DNA from: Clostridiales bacterium | GTDB lineage: Bacteria > Bacillota > Clostridia > Oscillospirales > Oscillospiraceae | Direction: 5' to 3' | Assembly: GCA_020860575.1 (NCBI GenBank) | Contig: JAJBUB010000004.1 | Location: 8,414 to 43,475 of the forward strand | DNA: 35,062 bases | In this document: positions 9,438 to 18,266 of the stretch, piece after piece | Layout: each line of letters starts with the position of its first letter | Numbering within the stretch: the stretch's first letter is position 1 | Notes under the pieces: generated by a model | Databases searched by the model: none | Told to the model about the DNA's origin: nothing | Seen by the model: only the letters and a program-made list of their open reading frames with translations | Made by a program: the position numbers and the translations under genes

Positions 9438-10442
9438 TCACTTCACCGTCCACGCCTTTGGAATAAAAAGCTCTCCATATTTTGCCACGGCGTAGGTATC
9501 GGTCATGCCTGCGATGTAGTCGCACACCGCCCGTTCTACCCCCTCCTGATAGCGGATATCCTGAAAGTCCGCCGGGAGCAGATCCGGGTCCTTGACATAG
9601 GCCTCAAACATCCGCCGGAGCATCTCCTGGGCCTTGCCCTCCTCCCCCTTCGCCTGGGGATTGCGGTAGACCATCTCGAATAGGAACTCCCGCAGCTCGT
9701 TCATGGCCGCCCCGATCTCCGGGGACTGACGGATGGCGGCTCCCTCCTGGCTGCTGTCGATGACATCCTTGACCAGGGTGTCGATGCGCTGGCTCTTGTT
9801 GAAGCCCAGGATCTCCCGGAGGTGGATGGGGATGTCCAGAGGATAGATGATGCCGCCCCGCATGGCGTCGTCGATGTCGTGATTGATGTAGGCGATCCGG
9901 TCGGCGAACCAGAGGATCTGGCCCTCCAGGGTCTCCGCCTTGTCGCTGCCCGTGTGGCAGAGGATGCCTCGCCGGACCTCATAGGTCAGGTTGAGGCCGT
10001 CTCCCTCCTTTTCCAGCTTGTCCACCACCCGGAGAGACTGTACGTTGTGCCGGAAGCCTCCGGGCATGATCTCGTCCAGCACCCGCTCCCCGGCATGGCC
10101 GAAGGGGGTATGTCCCAAATCGTGGCCCAGGCCCGCCGCCTCCGCCAGGTCCTCGTTCAGGCCCAGGCCCCGGGCGATGGTTCGGGCGATACGGGTGACC
10201 TCCAGGGTGTGGGTCATCCGGGTGCGGTAGTGGTCGCCCTCCGGCTGGAGAAAGACCTGGGTCTTTCGCTTCAGTCTGCGAAACGCCTTGGAGTGGACGA
10301 TGCGGTCCACATCCCGCTGAAAGCAGGTGCGCACCTCGCATGGCTCCTCCGGGCGCTGCCGCCCCCGGGAGTCTGCGCTTTTGCAGGCTCTGGGAGAAAG
10401 CAGGACGTTCTCCGCCTGCTCGATCCGCTCTCTGACCAGCAT
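9438..10442 (-). CDS. deoxyguanosinetriphosphate triphosphohydrolase-like HD protein
   Basis: 334 aa. DRIVHSKAFRRLKRKTQVFLQPEGDHYRTRMTHTLEVTRIARTIARGLGLNEDLAEAAGLGHDLGHTPFGHAGE. Adjacent to dnaG-rpoD as in other Firmicutes. Confidence 0.93.
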   Translation of the reverse strand: MLVRERIEQAENVLLSPRACKSADSRGRQRPEEPCEVRTCFQRDVDRIVHSKAFRRLKRKTQVFLQPEGDHYRTRMTHTLEVTRIARTIARGLGLNEDLAEAAGLGHDLGHTPFGHAGERVLDEIMPGGFRHNVQSLRVVDKLEKEGDGLNLTYEVRRGILCHTGSDKAETLEGQILWFADRIAYINHDIDDAMRGGIIYPLDIPIHLREILGFNKSQRIDTLVKDVIDSSQEGAAIRQSPEIGAAMNELREFLFEMVYRNPQAKGEEGKAQEMLRRMFEAYVKDPDLLPADFQDIRYQEGVERAVCDYIAGMTDTYAVAKYGELFIPKAWTVK

Positions 10443-10557
10443 CCGCTCACCCCCTGTTTCCTGCCCGCTCGGGTCGATTTTTCACCTTCTCAAAAAGAAT
10501 ATACGCAAAAGATGGGAAAAATCCTGCTGCAAAAGGAAATTTTGTGTGAATATTCAA

Positions 10558-10718
10558 GGCATTACCGCATAAATCGGCAAGAGCGTATGGCGAGATATTT
10601 TTCGTCAGAAAAAGGTGCAAAAAGTGCAGGCGTACTGGATGTACGTCAAACTTTTGCTAACGCATTTCTGGCGGAAAATAGCCGCCAGACGCCGCAGACG
10701 CATTTGTGCGGTGATGCC
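10558..10718. repeat. ~161 bp imperfect inverted-repeat (foldback/MITE-like) intergenic element
   Basis: Left arm GGCATTACCGCATAAAT...GCGTATGGCGAGATATTTTTCGTCAGAAA...GCAAAAAGTGCAGGCGTAC pairs with right arm GTACGTCAAACTTTTGC...TTTCTGGCGGAAAATAGCCGCCAGACGC...ATTTGTGCGGTGATGCC around a TGGAT loop. Confidence 0.8.
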
Positions 10719-11864
10719 TCAATCAATACGCTTTTCCATCAGCTCCAGAGGCACCGTACTGTCCTCAGCAGCCCCCAGACTGCGGAAGCCGTACTTGAGA
10801 TAGAAGTGCATCCCCTGCTCGTTGTCCTCCGAGCAGCGGAGGCGTATCCTGTTCCGGCCCAGGGGGCGGAAGGTGGCAACCGCCTGGCCCAACAGCTGGA
10901 TGCCCAGCCCCTGCTCCCGGGCCTCCGGCGTGACGTAGTAGAAGTAGATGAATCCGGCGTTGTCCTCCTGATACCGCTCCAGGTCCATCTGGAGCAGACC
11001 GGCAATTTCGTCTCCCCGCATGGCGCAAACCACCGACCAGGGATTTTCCAGGGCGGAGCGGAGGGCCTGACGGTAAAAGGTCTCCCCGTCGTAGGGCAGG
11101 CCGGGGTGGACCCGCTCCCAGGTCTCCCGGCGGAAGCGGTCATAGAGGTCCCGCTCCCCCACCGGGTCCCAGGGACGATACCACAGATTGGCCGCCGGCT
11201 CTGAGACGTTGCCCGCCGTCTTCCACTTCTGGTTGGCCAGGGTGGACAGCTCCCTGGGCAGGTGGGAGTTGTCGCAGGCAAAGGCAACCTTCACCTGATC
11301 CCCCTCAATTTCCAGACAGGAGACCCCGGTATTGTCACAGCGGGGGATTTTCTGGTTGATCTCCTCCACCGGATAGCCGTAAAAGACGGACAGGGCGGAG
11401 CGAAGGGCGATGTAATGGGTGGAGATGCCTATGGTCTGTCCCGGGTGCCGGGCGGCCAGCTTCAAAATCGTGCCGCTGACCCGGGTGCGCAGTTCTTCAT
11501 AGCTCTCCCCGCCGGGGGCGCGAAAGGTCGGGGAGCAGGTCTGAAAGCCGTCCATCCCCTCCGGATCGGTGCGGCGCACCTCTCCCCAGGGCCGGTCCTC
11601 CCACTCTCCCAGGTCCATCTCCCGGAGACCTGTATCCAGCTGGAGAGGCAGCCCCTTGTGCTCATAGAGCGCCCTGGCGGTCTGGCGGCAGCGGCGCAGA
11701 TCGCTGGAATACACAGCGTCCAGGTGGATGTTGCGAAAACGTTCCTCCAACGCAGCGACCTGACGGAGACCGTTCTCCGTCAGGCTACTGTCATACTGTC
11801 CGTGGATGCGGCGGTAGAGGTTGCCCTCCGCCTCCCCGTGGCGGACGATGTAAACGGTCGTCAT
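10719..11864 (-). CDS. two-domain protein: histidine phosphatase (phosphoglycerate-mutase-like) fused to a GNAT acetyltransferase
   Basis: 381 aa. N-terminal VYIVRHGEAEGNLYRRIHGQYDSSLTENG, C-terminal FIYFYYVTPEAREQGLGIQLLGQAVATFRPLGRNRIRLRC..NEQGMHFYLKYGFRSLG. Confidence 0.9.
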   Translation of the reverse strand: MTTVYIVRHGEAEGNLYRRIHGQYDSSLTENGLRQVAALEERFRNIHLDAVYSSDLRRCRQTARALYEHKGLPLQLDTGLREMDLGEWEDRPWGEVRRTDPEGMDGFQTCSPTFRAPGGESYEELRTRVSGTILKLAARHPGQTIGISTHYIALRSALSVFYGYPVEEINQKIPRCDNTGVSCLEIEGDQVKVAFACDNSHLPRELSTLANQKWKTAGNVSEPAANLWYRPWDPVGERDLYDRFRRETWERVHPGLPYDGETFYRQALRSALENPWSVVCAMRGDEIAGLLQMDLERYQEDNAGFIYFYYVTPEAREQGLGIQLLGQAVATFRPLGRNRIRLRCSEDNEQGMHFYLKYGFRSLGAAEDSTVPLELMEKRID

Positions 11865-11912
11865 GGTGATTTGTTCCTTCTTCTCTCTTCTCTGTTTCTT
11901 TCTGTCGTTCTA

Positions 11913-12830
11913 TTACCAGGGCCTTACCCCGCCGGTCAGCTCCGACACACAGGCCAACCCCTGTTCTGCGGCGATTTTTTTCAGGCCGTCCCGGACCTTG
12001 AGGGGGGCGTATGGGTCGGCAAAGCAGGCCGTCCCCACCGCCACGGCGGAGGCCCCCGCCAGCATAAGCTGGGCCGCGTCCTCCCCCTTGGACACGCCGC
12101 CCATTCCCAGAATGGGCAGGTCTACCGCCTGGGCCACCTCCCAGACCATGCGTACCGCCACCGGCAACACCGCAGGCCCGGAGAGTCCCCCGGTGTTCAT
12201 TTTCAGCACCGGGCGGCGGGTGCGCACGTCGATCCGCATGCCCCGGATGGTGTTGATGAGGGACAGGGCGTCCGCCCCGGCCTCCGCCACCGCACGGGCG
12301 ATGGCGGTGATGTCGGTGACGTTGGGAGACAGCTTCACCATCACCGGCACATCTGAATGGCCCTTAGCCTCCTCCGTCACCTGGGCGGCCATCTCAGGGA
12401 CCACCCCGTATTGCAGCCCTCCCGCCTTCACGTTGGGGCAGGAGATGTTCACCTCGATCATGTCCACCCCCGCCTGGGAGAGCTTTTCGCACATGACGCC
12501 GTACTCCTCCGGGGTGTTGCCGGAGATGTTGGCGATGATCTTCACGTCATGCTCCCGGAGCCAGGGCAGCTCGTGGGCGATAAAGCCGTCCACGCCCGGA
12601 TTTTGTAACCCCACCGAGTTCAGGATGCCCATGGGGGTCTCAGCAATGCGTGGAGGCGGGTTGCCCTCCCTGGGGTGGAGGGTCAGTCCCTTGACGCAGA
12701 TGCCTCCCAGCTCGCTCAGGTCGTAAAACTGCCCGAACTCCCGGCCAAAGCCGAAGGTGCCGGAGGCCATCACCACCGGGTTTTTCAGCGTCACACCGGC
12801 GAGATGGACGGAGAGGTCGATCTTTTCCAT
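11913..12830 (-). CDS. pyrD: dihydroorotate dehydrogenase B, catalytic subunit
   Basis: Start at MEKIDLSVHLAGVTLKNPVVMASGTFGFGREF. Also NVSCPNVK-type NISCPNVKAGG and LPILGMGGVSKGEDAAQLMLAGASAVAVGTA. Start overlaps pyrK stop (TGATG). Confidence 0.95.
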   Translation of the reverse strand: MEKIDLSVHLAGVTLKNPVVMASGTFGFGREFGQFYDLSELGGICVKGLTLHPREGNPPPRIAETPMGILNSVGLQNPGVDGFIAHELPWLREHDVKIIANISGNTPEEYGVMCEKLSQAGVDMIEVNISCPNVKAGGLQYGVVPEMAAQVTEEAKGHSDVPVMVKLSPNVTDITAIARAVAEAGADALSLINTIRGMRIDVRTRRPVLKMNTGGLSGPAVLPVAVRMVWEVAQAVDLPILGMGGVSKGEDAAQLMLAGASAVAVGTACFADPYAPLKVRDGLKKIAAEQGLACVSELTGGVRPW

Positions 12831-13573
12831 CACCAGTCCACCTCCTCGGCGTTGAACACAGGGCCGTCCTTGCAGACGTGTTTGTAATGTCCTCCCACGG
12901 AGCAGGCGCAGACCAGGCAGGCTCCGACGCCGCAGCCCATCCGCTCCTCCATGGAGACGTAACAGGGGGTGTTCCCCTCCTTCGCCGCCTGGGCCACGCT
13001 TTTCAACATGGGTCGGGGGCCGCAGGCAAAGACGGCGGCATACCGCTCCTCGGAGAGCGTCTGACGTACCAGCGTATCCACAAAGCCGTGAACGCCCAGC
13101 GTCCCGTCGTCGCTGGCGATCAACACCTTTCCGCAGACGGCGTTCAGCTCCTCCAGCAAAATGGCGTTGTCGGCGCTGCGGAAGCCCACGCAGGCGTCCG
13201 CCTCCTGGCAGCATTTGGCGGCATAGAGCATGGGAGGCACGCCGATGCCGCCCCCCACCACCAGGACCTTCCCCTGGGGGATATCATAGCCGTGGCCCAG
13301 GGGGCCAAGCACATCCAGCTCCTCCCCCGCCTGACGCCGGGAGAGCCACTGGGTCCCCTCTCCCTTGACCTGGAACACCACGGTCAGCAGTGTTCCCTCC
13401 ACGTCACAGACAGAGATGGGGCGGCGGAGCAGCAGGCCCTCGCTGCACCGGATGTTGACAAACTGGCCGGGCCGGGTCGTCCGGGCCAGTTCCCCCGCCT
13501 CCAGGGTGAGGGAAAATACATCTCCGGTCAGCTGCCGGAGATCGGCGATGGGGCAGAGCTTTGTCATTGGCAT
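12830..13573 (-). CDS. pyrK: dihydroorotate dehydrogenase B, electron transfer subunit
   Basis: MPMTKLCPIADLRQL... FVNIRCSEGLLLRRPISVCD, VLVVGGGIGVPPMLYAAK, Cys cluster MGCGVGACLVCACSV...HVCKDGPVF. Confidence 0.94.
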   Translation of the reverse strand: MPMTKLCPIADLRQLTGDVFSLTLEAGELARTTRPGQFVNIRCSEGLLLRRPISVCDVEGTLLTVVFQVKGEGTQWLSRRQAGEELDVLGPLGHGYDIPQGKVLVVGGGIGVPPMLYAAKCCQEADACVGFRSADNAILLEELNAVCGKVLIASDDGTLGVHGFVDTLVRQTLSEERYAAVFACGPRPMLKSVAQAAKEGNTPCYVSMEERMGCGVGACLVCACSVGGHYKHVCKDGPVFNAEEVDW

Positions 13574-13619
13574 AGGCTCACCTGTTCCTTTCGTTCTAAA
13601 AGAGGCGGCAGAGATCATC

Positions 13620-14546
13620 TCAGAGAATGGGCGTGACCGCGCGGATGGCGTCCCGCATCTCCAGGGCGGCAGCGCGGGCCGCCTGGGCGTAGTCCTCGCC
13701 GTTGTGGCCCGTCTTTTTCCATGCGCACATAATGCTCCGGGAGGCGTTGATGACGGCGCCCCGGCCGTACCGGTCGAAGGCGTAGTGAACGTCCTCCGCC
13801 GTGCCTCCCTGGGCACCGTAGCCGGGCACCAGGAAGAAGGTGTGGGGCAGCAGCTTGCGCAGCTGGCGCAGGTCGGAGGGATAGGTGGCGCCGATGACCG
13901 CTCCCACCCGGTTATAGCCGTACTCCCCTACCGAGGTGGTCTTGCCCCAGCGGTCTACCAGCTCGCCCATGACCTTGTAGACCACCCGGTCGCCGGCCAC
14001 CATATCCTGGAGCTCGATGGCAGAGGGGTTGGAGGTGCGCACTAGGGCAAAGACGCACTTGTCCTCCGTCTCTGCGTCCTTGAGGAAGGGCTTGATGGCG
14101 TCGCTGCCCATATAGCCGTTCAGGGTCACGCAGTCTGCGTCGAAGCCAGGGATCTGCTCCTCCCCCACCTGGCTCTTGCCCAGCCATGCCTCGGAGTAGG
14201 CGGCGGCGGTAGAGCCGATGTCTCCCCGCTTCACATCGGCGATGACGAAAAAGCCCTTGCTCTTAGCGTAGCGGATGGTGCGCTCCAGCATCTCCATCCC
14301 CTCCCAGCCCCAGTTCTCATAGTAGGCGGACTGGGGCTTGACGGCGGGGACGATGTCGCTCAGGGCGTCCATCAGTCCACAGTTGAACTCAAAGATGGCC
14401 TCCACGGCGGCCTTGCGGGTCTCCCCGTAGGCCTCGATCTGCTTTTGGACGATAGCGGCAGGGACGTATTCCAGCCGGGCGTCCAGTCCCGCCACTGTGG
14501 GGTTCTTCATGCTGCGTATTTTGCTCTGGAGGGTATCGAAGGACAT
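13620..14546 (-). CDS. pyrF: orotidine 5'-phosphate decarboxylase (type 2 subfamily)
   Basis: 308 aa. VAGLDARLEYVP, KGFFVIADVKRGDIGSTAAAYSEAW, FLVPGYGAQGGTAEDV. Confidence 0.95.
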   Translation of the reverse strand: MSFDTLQSKIRSMKNPTVAGLDARLEYVPAAIVQKQIEAYGETRKAAVEAIFEFNCGLMDALSDIVPAVKPQSAYYENWGWEGMEMLERTIRYAKSKGFFVIADVKRGDIGSTAAAYSEAWLGKSQVGEEQIPGFDADCVTLNGYMGSDAIKPFLKDAETEDKCVFALVRTSNPSAIELQDMVAGDRVVYKVMGELVDRWGKTTSVGEYGYNRVGAVIGATYPSDLRQLRKLLPHTFFLVPGYGAQGGTAEDVHYAFDRYGRGAVINASRSIMCAWKKTGHNGEDYAQAARAAALEMRDAIRAVTPIL

Positions 14547-14586
14547 GGTGATAATCTCCTCTCTGAACGTGTCTCAGGCAGCTGTC

Positions 14587-15861
14587 TCACGCCTGATAGA
14601 TGATGTTTCCGTCTGCGATGGTATAGCGTACCTTTCCCTGGACCTCCATGCCGCCAAAGGGGGTGTTTCTCGCCTTGGAAACGAACTGGTCCGGGTCGAT
14701 GGTCCACTTTTCGTCCGGGTCGAAAATGGTGATGTCCGCAGGCGCGCCCAGAGCCAGGGAGCCACGGCGGATGCCCAAAATCTTGGCCGGGTTGATGGTC
14801 ATCTTCTGGATGATATCCGCAAGGGACATCTCCCCGGTGTGGTACAGGTAGGTCAGGGCCAGGGCCAGGGAAGTCTCCAGCCCCACCATGCCCGCCGGGG
14901 CCTCGGTCAGAGGCTTCGCCTTCTCCTCGGCGGAGTGAGGTGCGTGGTCTGTCACAATACAGTCGATGGTGCCGTCCTTCAGACCGGCCAGGATGCCCGC
15001 CCGGTCCTTTGTGTTGCGTAGAGGCGGATTCACCTTGGCAAGCGTCCCCTGGCGCAGAATCTCCTCGTGGGTAAAGACAAAGTACTGGGGACAGGTCTCG
15101 CAGGTGATGCGCACACCCCGGCGCTTGTACTGCCGGATGATGTTTACGCTGTTGGCGGTGGAGACGTGGCAGATGTGGACGGCGGTGCGGGTCTCCTCGG
15201 CCAGCATGGCGTCCCGCATGACCATCAGCTCCTCCGCGATGGCGGGACGGCCAGGCAGCCCCAGCTGCCGGGAGACGCGGCCCTCGTTCACGCTGCGCCC
15301 CCGGACCATCTTGTCGTCCTCGCAGTGAGAGAGGACGGTGAGCTTGTTCCGGTGCGCCCGCAGCAGAGCGTCCCGCATCAGGTTGGCGTTCATCACCGGC
15401 ATCCCGTCGTCTGAGATGGCTACCGCACCCGCTTTTTTCAGGGCGCGGGCGTCGGTAATCTCCTCCCCCCGCTCGCCTTTGGAGAGCGCCCCGATGGGCC
15501 AGACGTGGACGCCGCAGTTTTTCGTCGCCCGTTCCTTCACATATCGAATCATCTCCGGGCTGTCAATGGCAGGGACCGTGTTGGGCATACAGGCGATGGA
15601 GGTAAAGCCGCCGTGGGCTGCCGCCGCCGAGCCGGTGAGGATATCCTCCTTATAGGTCAGGCCGGGGTCACGGAGATGGACGTGCATATCGATCAGCCCC
15701 GCGCAGACGCAGAGGCCCCGGGCATCCAGCACCAGAGCGTCGCTCTCCTCCACGCCGTTGCCGATCATGACGATCACGCCTTCCTCGATGAGAATGTCCA
15801 TCACCCCGCCGATCCCGCAGACCGGGTCGATCAGCGTACCGTTGCGAATGAGCAGCTTCAA
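14587..15861 (-). CDS. pyrC: dihydroorotase
   Basis: LKLLIRNGTLIDPVCGIGG..., DMHVHLRDPGLTYKEDI, IVTDHAPHS. TTG start at 15861 preceded by GGAAAGGAG. Confidence 0.93.
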   Translation of the reverse strand: MKLLIRNGTLIDPVCGIGGVMDILIEEGVIVMIGNGVEESDALVLDARGLCVCAGLIDMHVHLRDPGLTYKEDILTGSAAAAHGGFTSIACMPNTVPAIDSPEMIRYVKERATKNCGVHVWPIGALSKGERGEEITDARALKKAGAVAISDDGMPVMNANLMRDALLRAHRNKLTVLSHCEDDKMVRGRSVNEGRVSRQLGLPGRPAIAEELMVMRDAMLAEETRTAVHICHVSTANSVNIIRQYKRRGVRITCETCPQYFVFTHEEILRQGTLAKVNPPLRNTKDRAGILAGLKDGTIDCIVTDHAPHSAEEKAKPLTEAPAGMVGLETSLALALTYLYHTGEMSLADIIQKMTINPAKILGIRRGSLALGAPADITIFDPDEKWTIDPDQFVSKARNTPFGGMEVQGKVRYTIADGNIIYQA

Positions 15862-15906
15862 GGTACAACACTCCTTTCCAGGGGTTTGCATAATTATCTA
15901 ATTTGC

Positions 15907-15940
15907 ATTATAACGTAAAACCATCCGTTGCGCAACGGAT
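15907..15940 (-). promoter_or_regulatory. pyr operon promoter with 18 bp perfect palindrome over the -35
   Basis: Minus strand TTGCGC - 17 nt - TATAAT. ATCCGTTGCGCAACGGAT (15923-15940) is a perfect palindrome containing the -35. Confidence 0.7.
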
Positions 15941-16010
15941 TCCCGGAATTTCTCAGGGTGTTTTTTTCGGTCGCCGGGCAAACTATCCGGGCGAAAGGAG
16001 GCGAATCAGG

Positions 16011-16181
16011 ATGAGTTGTTCCAAATTTCTCAGCGGCGTAGGCGTGGGCGTCGCCGTAGGCGCGGCCCTTGCCATATCTGTGACACCGAAGCCCCGCTGT
16101 ATCAAACGCTCCCCCGCCGGGAAGGCGATCAAGGCTGTGGCCGAGGTCGCGGATCACATTGCCGACGCCATGGGACTGTAA
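16011..16181 (+). CDS. small hypothetical protein with one hydrophobic segment
   Basis: 56 aa MSCSKFLSGVGVGVAVGAALAISVTPKPRCIKRSPAGKAIKAVAEVADHIADAMGL, preceded by GAAAGGAGG and followed by a terminator. Confidence 0.75.
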   Translation: MSCSKFLSGVGVGVAVGAALAISVTPKPRCIKRSPAGKAIKAVAEVADHIADAMGL

Positions 16182-16190
16182 TCCCATTGA

Positions 16191-16232
16191 GAGCCTGAGT
16201 GGGGACGACGCCCCCTCAGGCTCCCTTTTCTG
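16191..16232 (+). terminator. intrinsic terminator
   Basis: GAGCCTGAGTGGGG-ACGA-CGCCCCCTCAGGCTC followed by CCTTTTCT. Confidence 0.75.
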
Positions 16233-16453
16233 CTTTCTTACCACTATTTATCCGCTATTTTACCCATCTGTGATAGTACCATTTTCCTTTCGTTGCTATA
16301 ATGGGAAAAGTGTGGAAGGTCCATAGACGCAGACTCCTGTTTTTTTGCCGGACATCAGGAGCCGTTTTCTGCTCATATACCGTCTTCCACGCATCATGAG
16401 AGGAAAAAACAGGCCCACCGTACAGGTGCAGCCGTTGGGGAGGAAAGCATTTT

Positions 16454-16642
16454 ATGAAGGAATACAAGGTCGTTCTACTGAACAAAGAGGTCAAACTCAC
16501 ACGCAAAAAGGATCTGGAGCAGACGCAAAACGCCATCAACCAGTGCGTCGCAGAGGGCTGGGAGCTTCAGCAGGTCGTCTCACCTAATGATTGTGTCGGC
16601 GCGATGATCGGCATTTTCTGCAGGGAAAAGGAGCAGGCATAG
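16454..16642 (+). CDS. DUF4177-type small protein
   Basis: 62 aa MKEYKVVLLNKEVKLTRKKDLEQTQNAINQCVAEGWELQQVVSPND...MIGIFCREK: the EYKVV...GWEL pattern. Confidence 0.7.
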   Translation: MKEYKVVLLNKEVKLTRKKDLEQTQNAINQCVAEGWELQQVVSPNDCVGAMIGIFCREKEQA

Positions 16643-16667
16643 GCCGCACTTCTTCATCCATGCAGCA

Positions 16668-16710
16668 GACAGGCCTCGAACAAAACCCGTTCGAAGCCTG
16701 TCTTGTTTTT
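16668..16710 (+). terminator. intrinsic terminator
   Basis: GACAGGCCTCGAAC-AAAACCC-GTTCGAAGCCTGTC followed by TTGTTTTT. Confidence 0.8.
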
Positions 16711-17272
16711 ATTCAGATGGAGGTTCAGTTCCTTCCGCCCTCTTTTCGTCCCGCTCCTTTTTATATCGGAGGTAGTCCGGAATATACAGCAGCCCGGCAA
16801 TCACAGCGCAGGCGACGGCGACCACCAGCATCAGAGTGGTACACCAGTCCGGAATGGAGGGGAAGAGAACGATCAAAATCATAACGGTGTAAAAGACCAC
16901 CGTGGCGACCTTACCAAACCACCGGGAGCCCTTCAAATGCACGCCGCCCCTGGTGAGGTAGCCCCCCAGCACCAGCATGATCAGGTCCTTGATGATGAGG
17001 GCAGCAAAGAAGAACCACAGGGAGGGGAACCGGATCATCAGACAGATAGAGACCGCCGTCTGGGTCAGCTTGTCCGCTACCGGGTCCAGCACCTTTCCCA
17101 AATCGGAGATCCAACCGAATTTCCGGGCCAGATTGCCGTCCAGGGTATCCGTCAGGCCGGAGGAGATGAGGATCAGTCCGGCATTGAGCGTATTCCCCGC
17201 CAGCATTTGCCAGACGAAGAAGGGGATGAGCACGATGCGGAATGCAGATAAAATATTGGGGATGTGTCTCAT
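16709..17272 (-). CDS. pgsA: CDP-alcohol phosphatidyltransferase, probable CDP-diacylglycerol-glycerol-3-phosphate 3-phosphatidyltransferase
   Basis: 187 aa. IPNILSAFRIVLIPFFVW and the D-x2-DG-x2-AR-type motif SGLTDTLDGNLARKFGWISDLGKVLDPVADKL. Confidence 0.88.
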   Translation of the reverse strand: MRHIPNILSAFRIVLIPFFVWQMLAGNTLNAGLILISSGLTDTLDGNLARKFGWISDLGKVLDPVADKLTQTAVSICLMIRFPSLWFFFAALIIKDLIMLVLGGYLTRGGVHLKGSRWFGKVATVVFYTVMILIVLFPSIPDWCTTLMLVVAVACAVIAGLLYIPDYLRYKKERDEKRAEGTEPPSE

Positions 17273-18141
17273 GCATCTACTTCCTTTTTTACATCCGGGG
17301 CCGAAACAAAGAACCGCTCCGTCAATCGCTGATAGTGCTTATACAGGATACCGAAGCGGTGTCCATACATTGGTTTCCACGGCTTGGCCTTGCCACAAAA
17401 ATGGAGAATGGCCGTATGCTCCATGACCCAGTTCATATTCGCCTCCCCGGCGCTGCGGAACTGATAGTTGCTGTATTTCCGGGCATCATAATTCCAGATG
17501 TAATCATCCAGAGGCATGATACGGTCTCCGAACAGCACGTTCAAAATATCCTGGTCCGGCAGAATCAGCTCCTTGGGATGCTCCTCAGCATACCGGAAGA
17601 TCTGCTCCGAGTCGATCTCCTCCCGGCCCCGAACCAGGTCGATGAGCAGTACACCGGAGTTGTAATACTCGTTCTCCATCTGCAGCCGGATACGATTGAC
17701 ATCGTTGGCGATCTCGGCCTTGCCAGTATGGGCGGCAGCGGCGAACAGCTTTCCCTCCAGGTCCAGGTCCCACAGAGGGCGGATGGGGTTGATGACCAGA
17801 ATGTCCGGGTCGAGATAGAGGATGCGGTCCAGCGTCTCCGGCAACAGCTGAGGAGCCAGGAGGCGGTAATACATCTCCTGGGGATACTGCCGGGTCACGG
17901 GCGCAGCGGCAAAGACCGCCTCGTCCACCTGCACCGGGAACAGCTCGACACCCCACCGATTGCACTGTGCCTCCAGCTCCTCCAGTCGCTGTGCCGAGAA
18001 GGAGCGGTGGATCAGGTAGAGCTGAAACCGCTCCCCCGGATTGTTGATCAGGACAGAGGTCAAAAGCACCTGCAATTGAGGCAGATAGTTCTCGTTGAGT
18101 GTGGTGAGCAGTACGATAGGCTCACTCATACCATTCCACAT
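17269..18141 (-). CDS. glycosyltransferase family 8 protein
   Basis: MSEPIVLLTTLNENYLPQLQVLLTSVLINNPGERFQLYLIHRSF, LDPDILVINPIRPLWDLDL (DxD), YNSGVLLIDL, ILHFCGKAKPWK. Confidence 0.9.
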   Translation of the reverse strand: MWNGMSEPIVLLTTLNENYLPQLQVLLTSVLINNPGERFQLYLIHRSFSAQRLEELEAQCNRWGVELFPVQVDEAVFAAAPVTRQYPQEMYYRLLAPQLLPETLDRILYLDPDILVINPIRPLWDLDLEGKLFAAAAHTGKAEIANDVNRIRLQMENEYYNSGVLLIDLVRGREEIDSEQIFRYAEEHPKELILPDQDILNVLFGDRIMPLDDYIWNYDARKYSNYQFRSAGEANMNWVMEHTAILHFCGKAKPWKPMYGHRFGILYKHYQRLTERFFVSAPDVKKEVDA

Positions 18142-18266
18142 CCTTCCCTGTTCTATCCGTCCTCTGTCTCTTTGGAATCAGTCGGTATAGAACAGTTTAG
18201 CACAAACCCCATCTTTCGTCCAGTGTTACAACCAGAAAAATCCTTTTTGTCACAAAATGTTAAAAA

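Noticed and set aside
10615-10803. Short plus-strand ORF MQKVQAYWMYVKLLLTHFWRK...
   Set aside because: Lies within the foldback repeat and the antisense of the GNAT gene end; likely a spurious ORF produced by the repeat.
16297-16453. Possible structured 5' leader of the DUF4177 gene (TATAAT at 16297, CTCCTG...CAGGAG hairpin)
   Set aside because: No good -35 and only a weak hairpin; I could not match it to a known riboswitch or show a conserved structure.
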